The notes beneath the pieces are model-generated. The model did no database searches, was not told the origin of the DNA, and saw only the letters and a program-made list of their open reading frames with translations. From Jiangella mangrovi (GTDB taxonomy: Bacteria; Actinomycetota; Actinomycetes; Jiangellales; Jiangellaceae), in the NCBI RefSeq assembly GCF_014204975.1, contig NZ_JACHMM010000001.1, positions 3,720,001-3,784,000 on the forward strand: a stretch of 64,000 nt of DNA. The letters are read 5' to 3'. Both the position numbers and the translations under genes were made by a program. Below, in pieces: positions 9,904 to 19,900 of this stretch (its first letter is position 1; each line of letters starts with the position of its first letter).

Positions 9904-12348
9904 TCAGGCCGGCTCCGCCGCCCCCGACGCCGCCTGGACGTCTGCCAGCCCGGACTCGGCTCTGGCCTGCTCGAACCGGTCGCCGATCTCGGTCGCGACG
10001 GTGTGCGCCTCCTGGTGGCAGTCGCGGGCGAGTCCCAGCTCGCCGCGGCGAAGGCGGGTGGCACCGAGGTCGTTGAGCACGCCGGCCTCGAGGTGCCGGT
10101 CGGTCAGCTCGCGGCTCAGCCGCAGCGCCGTCTCGTAGTGGTCGACGGCGGGGGCGTGGTCGCCGCCGGCCGCGCGGACCTTGCCGACGGCGTCGTGCGC
10201 GTAGGCGATCGCGGGCACGTCGTCGAGCTCCTCGGCCATGGCCAGCCCGCGCGTGGCCGAGGCGAGCGCGTCGTCGAGCCGGCCGAGCAGCAGCTGCGCC
10301 TCCGACCGGTTCGTCAGCGCGTCGACCAGCACGTACCGGTCGCCGATGCCCTCGGCCTGCTCCATGGCCAGGCCGTGGAACTCCAGCGCCCGATCCGGGC
10401 GGCCGGCCCGCCGGTGCACGATCGCGATGTTGTTCAGCGCCGTCGCGACCCCGTGCTCGTTGCCGGCCGCTCGGGCCAGCTCGACGCAGCGGGTGAACCG
10501 CTCGATGCTCTGGTCGAGGCGGCCCCGGTGGACGTCCATGATGGCCAGCGAGTTGTTCGCCGCGCTGGTCGGGTACAGGTCGCCGGCGTCGGAGAACAGT
10601 CGCTCGGCGCGGACCAGCTGCACCGTCGCGTCGTCCCACTCGTTGAGGCGCACGAGCACCTGGCCGAGGTCGAGCCGCGCCCGCGCCTCGCCGACGCGGT
10701 CGCCGGCCTGCAGCGCCGCGTCGAGGGCCAGCCCGTGCAGCAGCTTCGCCTCGGTGTGGCGGCCGTAGCGGTTCAGCCACCACGAGGCGCCGTCGGACAG
10801 CCCGCTCGCCAGCTCCGGCCGGCCCAGCTCGGGCCCGTGGCCGGCCAGCGTCAACAGGTTGCCGAGGTTGGCCTCGAGCCACTGGCGGGCCGTCTCGTCG
10901 TCGACCTCCGGCACGTCGACGCCGTCGGGCGGGAGGCGGTTGACGATGCCCATGGGCGCGAACATGGCGTGGTAGCCGGCCCACACCTGGGCGAGGTAGT
11001 GGTCGCACAGCCGGTCGGTCGCCGCGGCGCGCTCGGCCGGGCGGTCGTCGTCGTGCGAGCGGTCCAGCGCGAACAGCCGCACCAGCGAGTGCAGCGCGAA
11101 CCGGCCCGGCCGCGGCTCGCCGGCCAGGTGGTGCGCCCGCAGCTCGGCGAGGGCGTCCCTGCCATCGACGGTGTCTGCGCCGGTCAGGGCGGCGACGGCG
11201 GCCTCGTCGAGCTCGGGGCACGAGTGGACCGCCAGCAGCCGCAGCGTCGCCTGCGCCGCGGGGGAGAGGCCCAGGTAGGACAGCTCGAGCGTCGAGTACA
11301 CGGCCTCGTCGAGGCGCACCGCGGCGCCGCGGCTGAGCAGCGCGTCGAGGTGGTCGGCGACGCTCCAGGACGGTCGCGCGGCGACACGCGTGGCGGTGAG
11401 GTGCACGGCCAGCGGCAGGCACCCGACGGCCTCGACCAGGCGGACGGCGGCCACGGCATCGGCGTCGACGGGGTCCGCTCCGGCCACGCGGCGCAGCAGT
11501 TCGACCGCCTCGTCCGGGCTGAACGGGCCGACCGGCACCCGGGTGACGACGGCGTCCGTGGCGGTCAGCGTCTCGCTCACGGCGGTGCGGCTGGTGACGA
11601 GCACGACGGCGTCGGCGCCGGTGGGGAGCAGCGGCAGCAGCTGGCCGGCGTCGGCGGCGTCGTCGAGGACCACGACGTGGCGGCGGTCGCGCAGGTGTCG
11701 TTCGAGCAGCGCGCGCCGCTCGTCCTGGCCGGCCGGGAGTTCGCGGGCGGGTACGCCGAGCAGCCGGAGGAACCCCTCGAGAACCGCCGCTGGTGCTGCG
11801 GGCGGCAGCTCCGGGTGGAAGCCGCGCAGGTCAGCGTGGAGCTGGCCGCTGGCGCCGCCGTCGTCGGCCGTCAGGGTGCGGGCGAGCTCGACGGCGAGCC
11901 GGGACTTCCCGCTGCCGGGCATGCCCTCGAGGCAGACGACCCGCGTCCCGCCGGGCGCGGCGGCCGCTTCGATCGCCGCGAGCGCCGCTTCGGTCGCGGC
12001 CCGGCGGGGGACGAAGACCGACCCGGCGGGCAGCGTCGCGTGGACGGTGACGACGGTGGCGGCGTCGGCCCTGCTCTGCGCGACTCGGCAGAGCTGCGCC
12101 CACCGGGCCGCCTCGGCGTCGTCGGCGCCCAGGGCCCGGACGATCTCGACGACGAGGTCGATGTCGAGGCGGCGCCGCTCGGTGCGGAAGCAGTCGTAGA
12201 CGGTGGCCCGCGCCGGCCGCCGCTCGCTGAGCGGCACCCCGCGCAGGGCCCGGGCGACCCCGATGCGCCGGGCGATCTCCGCGTATGACGGCAGCCCGGC
12301 ATCCTGCCGCAGCGACCGCAACGCCAGCGCGACGTCGTCGAGACCCAT
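9904..12348 (-). CDS. STAND-type regulator: HTH, NB-ARC ATPase and TPR repeats (AfsR-like, no SARP domain)
   Basis: An 814-residue signal-transducing NTPase. Residues 1-60 look like an XRE-type helix-turn-helix (SLRQDAGLPSYAEIARRIG), residues 142-149 are a P-loop (GMPGSGKS) with a Walker B-like RHVVVLDDAAD near residue 218 and the NB-ARC GCLPLAVHL segment near residue 310, and from about residue 520 to the end there are repeated TPR-like helices (LDLGQVLVRLNEWDDAT, ALNNIAIVHRRAGRPDRALE, LNDLGATRLRRGELGLA). AfsR-type proteins bind a ligand or partner through TPRs, hydrolyse ATP and switch DNA binding. The small secreted peptide gene follows directly downstream. Confidence 0.82.
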   Translation of the reverse strand: MGLDDVALALRSLRQDAGLPSYAEIARRIGVARALRGVPLSERRPARATVYDCFRTERRRLDIDLVVEIVRALGADDAEAARWAQLCRVAQSRADAATVVTVHATLPAGSVFVPRRAATEAALAAIEAAAAPGGTRVVCLEGMPGSGKSRLAVELARTLTADDGGASGQLHADLRGFHPELPPAAPAAVLEGFLRLLGVPARELPAGQDERRALLERHLRDRRHVVVLDDAADAGQLLPLLPTGADAVVLVTSRTAVSETLTATDAVVTRVPVGPFSPDEAVELLRRVAGADPVDADAVAAVRLVEAVGCLPLAVHLTATRVAARPSWSVADHLDALLSRGAAVRLDEAVYSTLELSYLGLSPAAQATLRLLAVHSCPELDEAAVAALTGADTVDGRDALAELRAHHLAGEPRPGRFALHSLVRLFALDRSHDDDRPAERAAATDRLCDHYLAQVWAGYHAMFAPMGIVNRLPPDGVDVPEVDDETARQWLEANLGNLLTLAGHGPELGRPELASGLSDGASWWLNRYGRHTEAKLLHGLALDAALQAGDRVGEARARLDLGQVLVRLNEWDDATVQLVRAERLFSDAGDLYPTSAANNSLAIMDVHRGRLDQSIERFTRCVELARAAGNEHGVATALNNIAIVHRRAGRPDRALEFHGLAMEQAEGIGDRYVLVDALTNRSEAQLLLGRLDDALASATRGLAMAEELDDVPAIAYAHDAVGKVRAAGGDHAPAVDHYETALRLSRELTDRHLEAGVLNDLGATRLRRGELGLARDCHQEAHTVATEIGDRFEQARAESGLADVQAASGAAEPA

Positions 12349-12406
12349 CGGCTCGGCTCCTCCCCCCAGAGCGGAGCCACAGCCTACCGACGCGCCCGGG
12401 TCGGGC

Positions 12407-13045
12407 TCAGTGGGCGGTGGCGGTCGCCAGCCGGACGGCCACCGTCAGCAGCAGCACGCCGGTGACCTGCTCGATGCGGGCCCGGACCCGCGGCCGCCGC
12501 AGCCACCGGCCGAGGCGCTCGACGGCGGCGACGTAGAGGCCGAACCAGGTGAGGTAGAGGCCGGCGAAGATCGCCGAGAGCAGCAGCGCCTCCGCCCGAG
12601 GCGAGCCGGAACCTGGAGACAGGAACTGCGGCAGGAACGTCACGAAGAACAGCGCGACCTTGGGGTTGAGCGCGTTCGAGAGGAAGCCGTGGCGCAGGTA
12701 CGCCCAGGGCCGGGCCGCGGGCGCGGGGGCCGCAGGTGACGCCGTCTCGTCCATGGTCGCCGATCGGCGGGTGCGGGCGGCCGAGCGCAGCGTCTGTACT
12801 GCGAGCCAGAGCAGGTACGCCGCCCCGACGATCTTCAGCGCGGTGAACGCCGTCGCCGACGTCAGCAGCAGGGCCGACAGGCCCAGGGCGGCGGCGCTCG
12901 CGTGCACCGTCAGGCCGAGGACGCCGCCGAGGACGGTGAGCAGCCCGCCGGCCGTCCCACCGGCCAGGGCGTTGCGCGTGATGAGGACCTGGTCGGGGCC
13001 GGGCATCATGATCAGCACCAGGGCTGCGATCGCGAACGTCGTCAT
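12407..13045 (-). CDS. LysE-family amino-acid exporter
   Basis: A 212-residue inner-membrane exporter of the LysE/RhtB family with about six hydrophobic segments. It opens with the family signature PGPDQVLITRNALAGGTAGG (residues 15-34) and has the SNALNPKVALFFVTFLPQF motif near residue 125, where the conserved NPK stretch is intact. Substrates are usually basic or hydroxy amino acids. It is divergent from a LysR regulator across 71 bases, the classical LysE/LysG layout, so export is probably induced by the exported amino acid. Confidence 0.88.
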   Translation of the reverse strand: MTTFAIAALVLIMMPGPDQVLITRNALAGGTAGGLLTVLGGVLGLTVHASAAALGLSALLLTSATAFTALKIVGAAYLLWLAVQTLRSAARTRRSATMDETASPAAPAPAARPWAYLRHGFLSNALNPKVALFFVTFLPQFLSPGSGSPRAEALLLSAIFAGLYLTWFGLYVAAVERLGRWLRRPRVRARIEQVTGVLLLTVAVRLATATAH

Positions 13046-13116
13046 GCGGCTCAGCCTGCCGCCACGCGACTCATAGGTCCAATGTCAATACGCGCGCTGA
13101 CCCATAGACTGCGTCG

Positions 13117-13983
13117 ATGGTCAGTCTCGTCCAGCTCCGCGTCCTCGACGCCGTCCGCCGCACCGGGTCCGTCACGGCCGCCGCCGAGGCGCTGCACTAC
13201 GCGCAGCCGTCGCTCAGTCACCACCTGACCCGGCTCGAGGCCGAGACCGGCGCCCAGCTGCTCCAGCGGGCCGGGCGCGGCATCCGGCTCACCGAGGCCG
13301 GCCGGCTGCTCGCCGACCGCGCGGCGGAGATCATCGGCCGGGTCGAGTCTGCGACGGCAGAGCTGTCGACGCTGGTCGGGCTCGAGGCCGGGCGGGTCCG
13401 GCTGGCCGGGTTCGGCTCGGTCATGAGCGCGCTGGTGCCCCGGGCGGCCGCCGTCCTCGCCGGGCGCCATCCGGGGCTCGAGCTCGAGCTGACCGACGCC
13501 CATCCCGAGGACGCGCTGGCACTGCTGCGGGCCGGGCGCATCGACCTCGCCGTCATCTTCCGGTTCGAGGAGACCGCGCCCGAGGACGGCGTCCGCCTGG
13601 TCCACCTGCTCGACGACCCGCTCTACCTGCTCACCCGGGGCGGCGGCGACGAGCTCGCGGACCACCGCGACGCGGCCTGGGTGGGCGGCTGCGTCCGGTG
13701 CCGCAGCCATCTCGTCGAGCTGTGTGAGGCGGCCGGCTTCACGCCGCGGCTGGCGCACGTCACCGACGACATGGTGGTCATGCAGGGCCTGGTCGCCGCC
13801 GGTCTGGGCGTGACGACGATCCCCGAGCTGGCGCTGCAGGCCCACCGTCATCCCGACATCACGGCGACGCGGCTCGCGGTGCCGCCGCGGCGCATCTATG
13901 CCGCCACCTACGGCGAGCCGCCCGACCCGCCCGCCACCGCCGCCGTCATCGCCGCCCTGACGGAGGCCGCCTCGCCCGGGTGA
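13117..13983 (+). CDS. LysR-family transcriptional regulator
   Basis: A 288-residue LysR-type regulator with the N-terminal winged helix (LRVLDAVRRTGSVTAAAEAL, QPSLSHHLTRLEAETGAQLL) and a substrate-binding effector domain. Divergent from the LysE gene, which it probably activates when the amino acid accumulates. The gene's final 16 bases, including the stop, are repeated at 14100-14115, flanking a long inverted repeat. Confidence 0.88.
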   Translation: MVSLVQLRVLDAVRRTGSVTAAAEALHYAQPSLSHHLTRLEAETGAQLLQRAGRGIRLTEAGRLLADRAAEIIGRVESATAELSTLVGLEAGRVRLAGFGSVMSALVPRAAAVLAGRHPGLELELTDAHPEDALALLRAGRIDLAVIFRFEETAPEDGVRLVHLLDDPLYLLTRGGGDELADHRDAAWVGGCVRCRSHLVELCEAAGFTPRLAHVTDDMVVMQGLVAAGLGVTTIPELALQAHRHPDITATRLAVPPRRIYAATYGEPPDPPATAAVIAALTEAASPG

Positions 13984-14115
13984 CCGGGCCTGCTCGCCTC
14001 CCGCGCCCGGGAAACCGGCTCACGCTCGGGAAACCGGCGCTTGCGGGGCGCATCAGGCCGCCATCCGCCGGTTTCCCGAGCGTGAGCCGGTTTCCGAGGC
14101 GCCTCGCCCGGGTGA
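13968..14115. repeat. Long inverted repeat flanked by a duplicated gene end
   Basis: Perfect 30-base arms at 14010-14039 and 14066-14095 with a 26-base centre. Each arm itself contains GGAAACCGG twice. The unit is flanked by a 16-base direct repeat (CGCCTCGCCCGGGTGA) at 13968-13983, overlapping the LysR stop codon, and at 14100-14115; allowing one missing base the duplication extends to about 21. This is the shape left by insertion of a small palindromic element with duplication of its target, but no transposase is present. Confidence 0.7.
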
Positions 14116-14198
14116 TCGGTGCGCGGATTTCCGCTCCGAGCCGCCGGAAACGATGTTGACTGGACTGGTCCGACCTGCGACTCGAGGGGGAGAGTCCG

Positions 14199-14990
14199 AT
14201 GGCTGACACCGTCCCGCCGAGCGGCCCCGTACCTCCGGGCGGCCCCGTACCTCCGGGCGGCCCCGTCCCGCCGAGCGACACGGTCCCGCCGGACGGGCCG
14301 GCGCCGGAGGAGCGCCCGCAGCGGCGCATGACCGCGGGCCGGATCATCGCGCTGGTGCTGGCGGTGATCGTCGGCATCGGCTCGCTGGCGCTGCTGGCCG
14401 CGGGCATCACCGGGCTGGTGGTCGACCAGACCCAGCGCGACAGCGACGGCTACCTGACGACGGAGCAGGTCCGGCTGCAGACCGACTCGTACGCGCTGGT
14501 CGGCCCGGCGCTCGACATCGACACCAACGCACCGGACTGGGCACAGGCCAGCGACGTGCTCGGCGAGGTGCAGCTGCGCGTCGACGGCGGCGACCAGGAC
14601 GTGTTCGTGGGGCTGGCGCGCGAGTCCGACGCGGCCGACTACCTGGCCGGCCTCGGCTACGACGAGGTCACCCGGATCAGCGGCGACGACGACGTCGACT
14701 ACACCGCGCACGACGGCGCGGCGCCCGAGACCGTCCCCGCAGAGCAGCAGTTCTGGGCCGTGCAGGCGAGCGGCAGCGGCGACCAGACGCTGACCTTCGA
14801 GCCGCGGGACGGCCGCTGGGTCGTCGTCGTGATGAACGCCGACGGCAGTGCGGGCGTCGACGTGACGGCGCGCGTGGCCGCCGAGCTGCCGGTGCTGCCG
14901 TGGGTCGCGTTCGGACTGCTCGTGGGCGGTGTGGTCGGCCTCGGGATCAGCGCGCTGCTGTTCTACGTCGCGCTGCGTCGCCCGCGTTGA
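14199..14990 (+). CDS. Membrane protein with proline-rich N-terminus and two transmembrane helices
   Basis: A 263-residue protein not assigned to a named family. A cytoplasmic N-terminus holds short tandem repeats of the VPPGGP type (residues 5-30, encoded by a 15-base repeat), followed by one membrane helix (IIALVLAVIVGIGSLALLAAG, about residues 49-70), an extracellular domain of about 145 residues, and a second helix near the C-terminus (WVAFGLLVGGVVGLGISALL). GAGGGGGAG lies before the ATG. The external part resembles domains seen in actinobacterial surface proteins of unknown role. The gene overlaps the convergent flavin monooxygenase gene by 44 bases. Confidence 0.6.
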   Translation: MADTVPPSGPVPPGGPVPPGGPVPPSDTVPPDGPAPEERPQRRMTAGRIIALVLAVIVGIGSLALLAAGITGLVVDQTQRDSDGYLTTEQVRLQTDSYALVGPALDIDTNAPDWAQASDVLGEVQLRVDGGDQDVFVGLARESDAADYLAGLGYDEVTRISGDDDVDYTAHDGAAPETVPAEQQFWAVQASGSGDQTLTFEPRDGRWVVVVMNADGSAGVDVTARVAAELPVLPWVAFGLLVGGVVGLGISALLFYVALRRPR

Positions 14991-16014
14991 CGGGCGCGGC
15001 GACGCGGGTGGCGAGCCGGCCCGCGTCGTCGCCCACCCAGCCCAGCAGCGCCGAGCCGCGGCTGTACTGGTACGGCAGGCCGAGATAGTGCAGGCCGGGC
15101 ACGACGCCGGCGCCGCGGGTGTGCACGGGCGCGCCGTCCGGGCCGACCGCGCCCTCGATGTCGATCCACCCGTGGTCGACGCGGTACCCGGTCGCCCAGA
15201 CGACGGCGGAGACGCGGAGGGTCCCGCCGTCGGCCGTCGTGACGGTGTCGCCCGACGCGGCGACCACGCGGCCGGCGAGCCGGACCCCGTCACGACGAAG
15301 GGCGCGCAGGCTGGTCCCGATCAGCGGCTCACGACGGCGGATCCGGGCGCCGATGCGGGTGTCCGACGGGATCCGGACGACGCCCACGCGGTTCAGCCAG
15401 TGGAAGAGGTCGCGGCCGAGCAGCCGCTGCGGGAGCGCGGGCTGCCGGGTGCCGACGGCGAGGGTGACGGACCGCCCGGACGCGGCGAGCTCGGCGGCGA
15501 TCTGGACGCCGGAGTTGCCCCCGCCGACCACCACGACCGGGCCGTCGGGGAGCTGCCCGGGCCGCCGGTACTCCGACGTGTGCGGGCTCGGCACCGTCAG
15601 GGAGTGCGGCGGGACGACCGGACGCTGGAACGGCCCGGTCGCGACGACGACCTGCCGCGCCTCGATCTCCCCGTCCGGCGTGGCCAGCGCGAACCCGTCG
15701 CCACTGCGCGTCAGCCGCAATACCGGCGACGACAGCCGCACGGGCAGGTCGAACGTCGAGGCGTAGGAGCGCAGGTAGTCGGCGACCTCGTCCTTGCCGG
15801 GATGGTGGTCCGGGTCGCCGGGGAACGGCAGGCCGGGCAGCCCGTCGAAGCGGGCGGGGGTGAACAGCCGCAGCGAGTCCCAGCGCTCGCGCCAGCTGTG
15901 CCCGATGGCGGGGGCCGCGTCGAGGAGCAACGGCTCGTGTCCGGCGATCGCGAGCGCGCGGCCCGCGGCGAGACCGGCCTGGCCGGCCCCGATGATGACG
16001 ATGTCCTGGCTCAT
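14947..16014 (-). CDS. Flavin-containing monooxygenase-like NAD(P)/FAD oxidoreductase
   Basis: A 355-residue flavoprotein with an N-terminal FAD fold (IVIIGAGQAGLAAGRALA), a second Rossmann motif for NAD(P)H (VVVVGGGNSGVQIAAELA, around residue 165) and the FMO-typical ATGPFQRP and WATGYRVD segments. These enzymes oxygenate N- or S-containing or carbonyl compounds; the substrate is unknown. The ATG at 16014 overlaps the stop of the upstream AraC gene (ATGA) and has GGAGG immediately before it, so the two are translationally coupled. Its 3' end runs 44 bases into the convergent membrane protein gene. Confidence 0.85.
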   Translation of the reverse strand: MSQDIVIIGAGQAGLAAGRALAIAGHEPLLLDAAPAIGHSWRERWDSLRLFTPARFDGLPGLPFPGDPDHHPGKDEVADYLRSYASTFDLPVRLSSPVLRLTRSGDGFALATPDGEIEARQVVVATGPFQRPVVPPHSLTVPSPHTSEYRRPGQLPDGPVVVVGGGNSGVQIAAELAASGRSVTLAVGTRQPALPQRLLGRDLFHWLNRVGVVRIPSDTRIGARIRRREPLIGTSLRALRRDGVRLAGRVVAASGDTVTTADGGTLRVSAVVWATGYRVDHGWIDIEGAVGPDGAPVHTRGAGVVPGLHYLGLPYQYSRGSALLGWVGDDAGRLATRVAAPVNAGDAARRRTAAR

Positions 16015-16808
16015 GCCTCCAGCGTGCGGGCCGACCCGGGCCCGAGGCTTGAACGATTCGGCTGTTCCACCCAGCGCACGTCCTTCGCCAGCCGCGACGG
16101 CGGCGCGCCGATCATCCGGACGAACGTGCGCGTCAGGTGGGCGGCGTCGGCGAAGCCGGACCCGTGCGCCGCGTCCGTCAGCGACGCGCCGCCCGCGAGC
16201 AGCGCCAGCGCCCGCTGCAGCCGCTGCCACAGCACGTAGCGGCGGAACGGCAGCCCGGCCTGCGCGGAGAACAGGTGCCCGAGCCGGCTCTCCGACAGCC
16301 CGACGGCGGCGGCCAGGTCACCGAGGCGCAGCTGCCCGTCGTCGATCCGTTCGCGCACCAGTGCCGCGGCCTCGAGGACGGCCGGGTGCTCGGGCTCTTC
16401 GGGAACAGCGCCCGACCCGGCCACCGACTCGACGAACTCCTCGGCCGCCTCGACGCTGCTCCAGCGGCCGCCGTCGCCGCCGGGGACCGTCCGCCACGAC
16501 GAGACCGAGCGGACGCCGTCGCCGTCGCCACCCGGAAGGGAACGCCCCGTCGCCGAGAACGGGTCGATCAGCACCAGCAGCGCGTCGGTGCTGCCGCGCA
16601 GGATCGCGTGCGGCACGTTCGGCGGGACGACGACGCCGCGGAACTCCCGTTCGACGCCGTCGCCGTCGGCCAGCAGGATCGGCGCGCCCGCCGTGACCAT
16701 GAGCTGGACGGCGTGGTGGGCGTGCTCGGCGGCGGACCCGAGGGCGCCGGCGTACGTCAGCCGCCCCGGGCGCACGGACACCCAGCCGACCCATCGCTGC
16801 GCTGCCAT
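16011..16808 (-). CDS. AraC-family transcriptional regulator
   Basis: A 265-residue regulator with an N-terminal cupin-like sensing domain (HHAVQLMVTAGAPILLADGDG, VVVPPNVPHAIL) and a C-terminal AraC double helix-turn-helix (LGDLAAAVGLSESRLGHLF, LTDAAHGSGFADAAHLTRTF). It is followed, with a 4-base overlap, by a flavin monooxygenase, which it very likely controls. ATG at 16808 is preferred to an ATG nine codons earlier because the domain starts there. Confidence 0.85.
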   Translation of the reverse strand: MAAQRWVGWVSVRPGRLTYAGALGSAAEHAHHAVQLMVTAGAPILLADGDGVEREFRGVVVPPNVPHAILRGSTDALLVLIDPFSATGRSLPGGDGDGVRSVSSWRTVPGGDGGRWSSVEAAEEFVESVAGSGAVPEEPEHPAVLEAAALVRERIDDGQLRLGDLAAAVGLSESRLGHLFSAQAGLPFRRYVLWQRLQRALALLAGGASLTDAAHGSGFADAAHLTRTFVRMIGAPPSRLAKDVRWVEQPNRSSLGPGSARTLEA

Positions 16809-16941
16809 CGCCCCAGTCTGCCCCGAACGCCGCACCCGAAGGATTCACGTAACGGTCACCGCCGTTTCCCTGGGCGGCCCCGGGGAGGTTCCCGGCCATC
16901 GCGACAATCCTGCGTTCATCCCCCGAAGAGAGGCCTGGTCG

Positions 16942-19900
16942 ATGACGCACCCCCCACGTCAGCCCGCCCGCCGCGCGAGACGCGCGAGACGGGCCGGCAT
17001 CGTCGCCGCGGCACTGGCAGCCGTGCTCGTCGGCGCCACCTGGCCGGCGTCCTACGCGACGACGGAGGCGGCTGAGGCCGAGGAGGCGGCTGAGGCCGCC
17101 GAGGCCGCGGCCGAGCGCGCGCGGCCCGCTGCCGCCGTCGCGCCGCCGAGCCTCACGCCCGCCGACGGCGCGTACCTCGAGGGTGTCGTCACCGTCGCGT
17201 CGGTCCCGGCGACCGCGGGCGACGACGTCACGAGCCTGGCCGTCGACGGCACCCCGATCGAGGGCGCCACCCCGACCGTCGGCGTCTCGACGCTGAACTT
17301 CGACGTGGGCAGCAACTCGACCGAGGCGCGCTACCGCAACTACGTGCTGGTCAACGGCACCCACCGCATCGACCTCGGCGACGCCGTCAACGAGCGGGTG
17401 AGCCTCGACATCCCGAACGACCAGCTGCGCCAGGGCGAGAACACCGTCGAGGTCTTCGCCGGCACTGTCTCGTCGAGCTGCGGCACCAACTACGACGACT
17501 TCGTGCTGTCGGACTTCACGCTGGAACTGCTCGGCGAGGTCGCGGACGGCGAGGCGAACGAGTTCAGCTACTCCTTCGGTGACGGCAGTTGCGGCTCGAA
17601 CACGTCGCTGCTGCTGACCGCCGAGCTGACCTTCGACGTCGCGAGCGAGCCGCAGGGCACCACCGGCCTGACGGCGGAGGTCGACACGACGGCGCTGGCG
17701 AACGGCCCGCACGAGATCGTGGCCCGGACCGCGTCGAACACGACCGTCACGCACACCGTCACCGTCAACAACGCCCCGACCGGCGCCCCGCACCTCGCCC
17801 CGGCCGACGGCACGCTGACGGCGGGCATCCAGCCCGTGTTCGCGTCGTTCCCGGCGGGGACGCCCGGCGGCGTGCCGAACCTCACCGTCGACGGCGCCGA
17901 GCCGGTCACCGCGCCGACCCTCGGCGACGGCGCGGCCACGTTCGGCTTCGACGTCGGCAGCAACTCCCTCGACGTCCGCTACCACAACCATCTGCTGGTC
18001 AACGGCAAGAAGATCGACCTGGGCGGCGACTACGTGAGCCGCCGCGTCGACTTCGCCATCCCGAACCAGTACCTGCGCCCGGGCGAGAACGTCATCACGA
18101 TCGTCACCGGCGGGCGCAACGAGTCGTGCGGCGTGAACCGCGACGACTTCACCCTGTCGAACCTGGCGCTGACGCTCACCGAGGGCACCGCGACGGGGCA
18201 GCAGATCGCGCCGTCGTACGCGATGGGTGACGGGTCCTGCGGCACCAGCACGACGGCGCTGCGCGAGGTGGAGCTGCGCTACGTCATCGACGCGCCGGCC
18301 ACGCACCAGCGGCCCACGCTCGGGTCGGGCCTGGCCACCGTCAGCTTCGACATCGCCACCAACTCCATGGAGGCGCGTTACCACAACCACCTCCTGGTCA
18401 ACGGCATGAAGATCGACCTCGGCGGCGACTACGTCAGCCAGCGCGTCGACGTCACCATCCCGAACGAGTGGCTGATGCCGGGCTGGAACACGATCGACCT
18501 GGTCACCGGCACGTTCCCGACCAGCTGCGGCAACAACCGCGACGACTTCGTGGTCTCCAACGTGACGGTGACCCCGGCGGAGGGGACGGCGACGGCGCAG
18601 CGCCCGCAGGCCAGTTACGGCATGGGCGACGGCGACTGCGGGTCGACGGCGAACCCGTTCCGCGAGGTGGACCTGAACTTCGTCATCGAGGCGCCGTCGC
18701 GCGGGCTGCGGGCCGACCTCGACACCGCCGAGCTGCCCGACGGCTCGCACACCGTCGCCGCGTCGTCGACGACGGGCGAGGTGGCCACCCGCGTGCTGAC
18801 GACGGACAACACCGCGCCCGAGGTGGTCACCAGCACGCCGGCGGCCGGTTCGACGCTGACGTCCGCTGTGGTCCTGGACGTCGCGATCGACGACGCGTCC
18901 GGCGTGCTGTCCGGTCCTTCGGTGACGTTGGACGGCGCGGAGGTGCCGCTGGGCGGGCTGGTCGGGCCGGGGCTGTCGCCCGGGAACCACACCCTGGTGG
19001 TCTCGGCCACCGACGTGCTGGGCAACGCCGCGGAACGCGAGATCGTCTTCACCAGCGCCGGCATCCCGGACGTCCCGGCGGAGCTGTCGCCGGCCTCGGG
19101 GTCGGTGGATGTGGGTGCGACGGCGTCATTGTCGGCCCGCGTGGCCACGCCGGGCGGCGGTCCCGTCGAGGCGACGTTCTCGCAGGCCGAGGTCTTCAGC
19201 GCCGACACCGCCTGGCAGGGCTCGACGGCGACGATGCCGACGACGCTGCGGGTGCCGGGGGAACGGCCGGTGTCGACTCGCGACCTCGCGCCGCTGGACG
19301 GGCGCACGGTCGCCGCCCCGACCAGCCGCGAGCTCACCTACCAGCGGTTCGACATCCGGGTCCGCGCGAACGTCGACACGCCGTTCCTGCGGTGGGAGGG
19401 CGTCGTCGACCCGCAGCGGCAGGCGTCGTTGCACGTCTGGGACCCGGCTGCGGGGACGTGGGACGCGGTCGGGACCGCGCGCGGCGCCGTCGAGGGCAAC
19501 ACCGTCCTGTCGGCCACCGTCGCGCAGCGCTACGTCGACCGCGGGCGCGTGCACGTCCTGGTCACCGCGCAGGACCCGTTCGCCGACGACATGGACCCCG
19601 GTGACCCCGAGGGCTTCGCCGATCCGTCGACCTACGACTTCTCGATCGTCCACTTCACCGACACGCAGTACATCTCCGAGGGCGCCGTCGAGCAGGAGAC
19701 GGCCGAGGAGCGCGCCGTCTGGGCGTCGGCCTACCAGGGGATCGTCGACTGGGTCGTCGACAACGCGGACCAGCGGAAGATCGCCTACGCCGCCCACACC
19801 GGCGACATCATCGAGAACAACACCCGCCCGGCGCTGGACGAGCCGATGCGCCAGCAGGTCATCGGCGAGTTCGAGTTCTCCTCGGAGCAGCAGGGTGTGC

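Noticed and set aside
9670-12288. A plus-strand 870-codon frame opposite the STAND regulator
   Set aside because: Antisense shadow; the minus-strand product has clear HTH, P-loop and TPR features.
17290-18560. The three repeats in the phosphoesterase gene as a non-coding repeat array
   Set aside because: They are in frame, diverged and encode homologous protein modules.
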